From: JAEYFP01 sp964566545
GTDB taxonomy: Bacteria > Bacillota > Clostridia > Lachnospirales > Lachnospiraceae
DNA: 40,703 nt
Assembly (NCBI GenBank): GCA_964566545.1
Contig: CAZMIX010000019.1
Coordinates: forward strand, 1 to 40,703
Reading direction: 5' to 3'
The notes under the pieces are model-generated. The model made no database searches and was not told where the DNA came from. It was given only the letters and a program-made list of their open reading frames with translations. Positions 40,501 through 40,703 of the stretch are shown piece after piece. The translations under genes were made by a program, and so were the position numbers. Numbering within the stretch: position 1 is the stretch's first letter; every line of letters starts with the position of its first letter.

Positions 40501-40703
40501 TTTTCGAGAGGTCCAACCTGTTTTTCCAGCTCGGAAAGAATATCGCATACACGCACGAGATTGGCTCGCTCCTCCTCAAGCTTTTTGATTGCAGTCGCCT
40601 TTCGCCTTTTGAATTTTACAATACCGGCCGCCTCATCGAAAAGTTCTCTTCTCTCCTCCGGTTTGCCGCTCAAAATACGATCGATCTGCCCCTGGCCAAT
40701 GAT
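37571..40703 (-). pseudogene. smc: Chromosome segregation protein SMC, partial at the window edge and frameshifted near its C-terminus
   Basis: SMC is a long coiled-coil ATPase that organises the chromosome with ScpA and ScpB. The window holds the part from IIGQGQIDRILSGKPEERRELFDEAAG onward; the Walker A region is cut off. Coiled coils flank a hinge (about 39.1-39.6 kb, GFVGIASELV to LTPGGALAGG). The head shows LSGGEKSL and Walker B LLDEIEAALDESN. After GRFASY the frame leaves the family and stops at 37599. The lost C-terminus, TKHTQFIVITHRRGTMEQADRLYG to the stop at 37571, continues in another frame. A small deletion, or one extra base, near 37714-37730 explains this. Either the gene is damaged, or the sequence has an error. 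An essential-type gene makes error worth testing first. Confidence 0.85.

Noticed and set aside
1..40703. Mobile elements, CRISPR arrays, tRNA or rRNA genes
   Set aside because: No transposase or integrase, no regular short direct repeat array and no tRNA or rRNA sequence was recognised on either strand.

Overview
The window looks like chromosome of a low-to-mid GC Gram-positive anaerobe of the Clostridia, most probably Lachnospiraceae. The grounds are sigma-A-like promoters with TTGACA/TATAAT boxes, strong AGGAGG ribosome binding sites, an [FeFe] hydrogenase with fused ferredoxin clusters, a DUF1292 protein, and the Firmicutes smc-ftsY-ylxM-ffh-rpsP-KH-rimM-trmD-rplS-rbgA-rnhB gene order. 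I saw no rRNA, tRNA, CRISPR array, phage or insertion sequence.

Layout. 1-3.5 kb: a zinc D,D-carboxypeptidase (-), chorismate synthase aroC (+) and a beta-propeller lactonase-like protein (-). 3.6-9.0 kb: a polyamine uptake operon on the + strand, made of an XRE-cupin regulator and potA, potB, potC, potD, with an RluA-type pseudouridine synthase appended. 9.0-10.5 kb: a heme-degrading-domain protein and trpS (-). 10.6-11.2 kb: two tiny convergent cysteine-rich genes, one of only 31 codons with a strong ribosome binding site and a strong terminator. 11.2-16.7 kb (-): a heterodimeric ABC exporter followed by a GH13 isoamylase-like protein that has lost its catalytic residues. 16.9-18.2 kb: a divergent sirtuin (-) and a DUF1292 protein (+). 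18.3-23.1 kb (-): an operon of [FeFe] hydrogenase (group B-like), gltX and a UvrD-like helicase with overlapping ends. 23.3-24.5 kb: a PRPP synthetase (+). 24.5-40.7 kb (-): the translation, secretion and chromosome cluster, reading leftward from smc (cut by the window edge) through ftsY, a threonine ammonia-lyase, a MATE transporter remnant, ylxM, ffh, rpsP, a KH protein, rimM, trmD, rplS, lepB, rbgA, lepB, rnhB, FliK-like and FlhB-like orphans, yraN and pgeF.

How it works together. The right-hand cluster combines SRP targeting (ffh, ftsY, ylxM), signal peptidases, ribosomal proteins S16 and L19, ribosome and tRNA maturation (rimM, trmD, rbgA) and chromosome condensation (smc). It is cut into transcription units by terminators after the MATE remnant, the KH gene and rplS, with fresh promoters before ylxM and rplS. 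The pot operon has its own regulator and a candidate palindromic operator.

Most worth a second look: the GH13 protein with all catalytic motifs lost, a frameshift that removes the end of the SMC head domain, the two cysteine-rich mini-genes, the sirtuin with a rewritten NAD site, the internally deleted MATE gene, and a terminator that overlaps a promoter at 35.03-35.08 kb.
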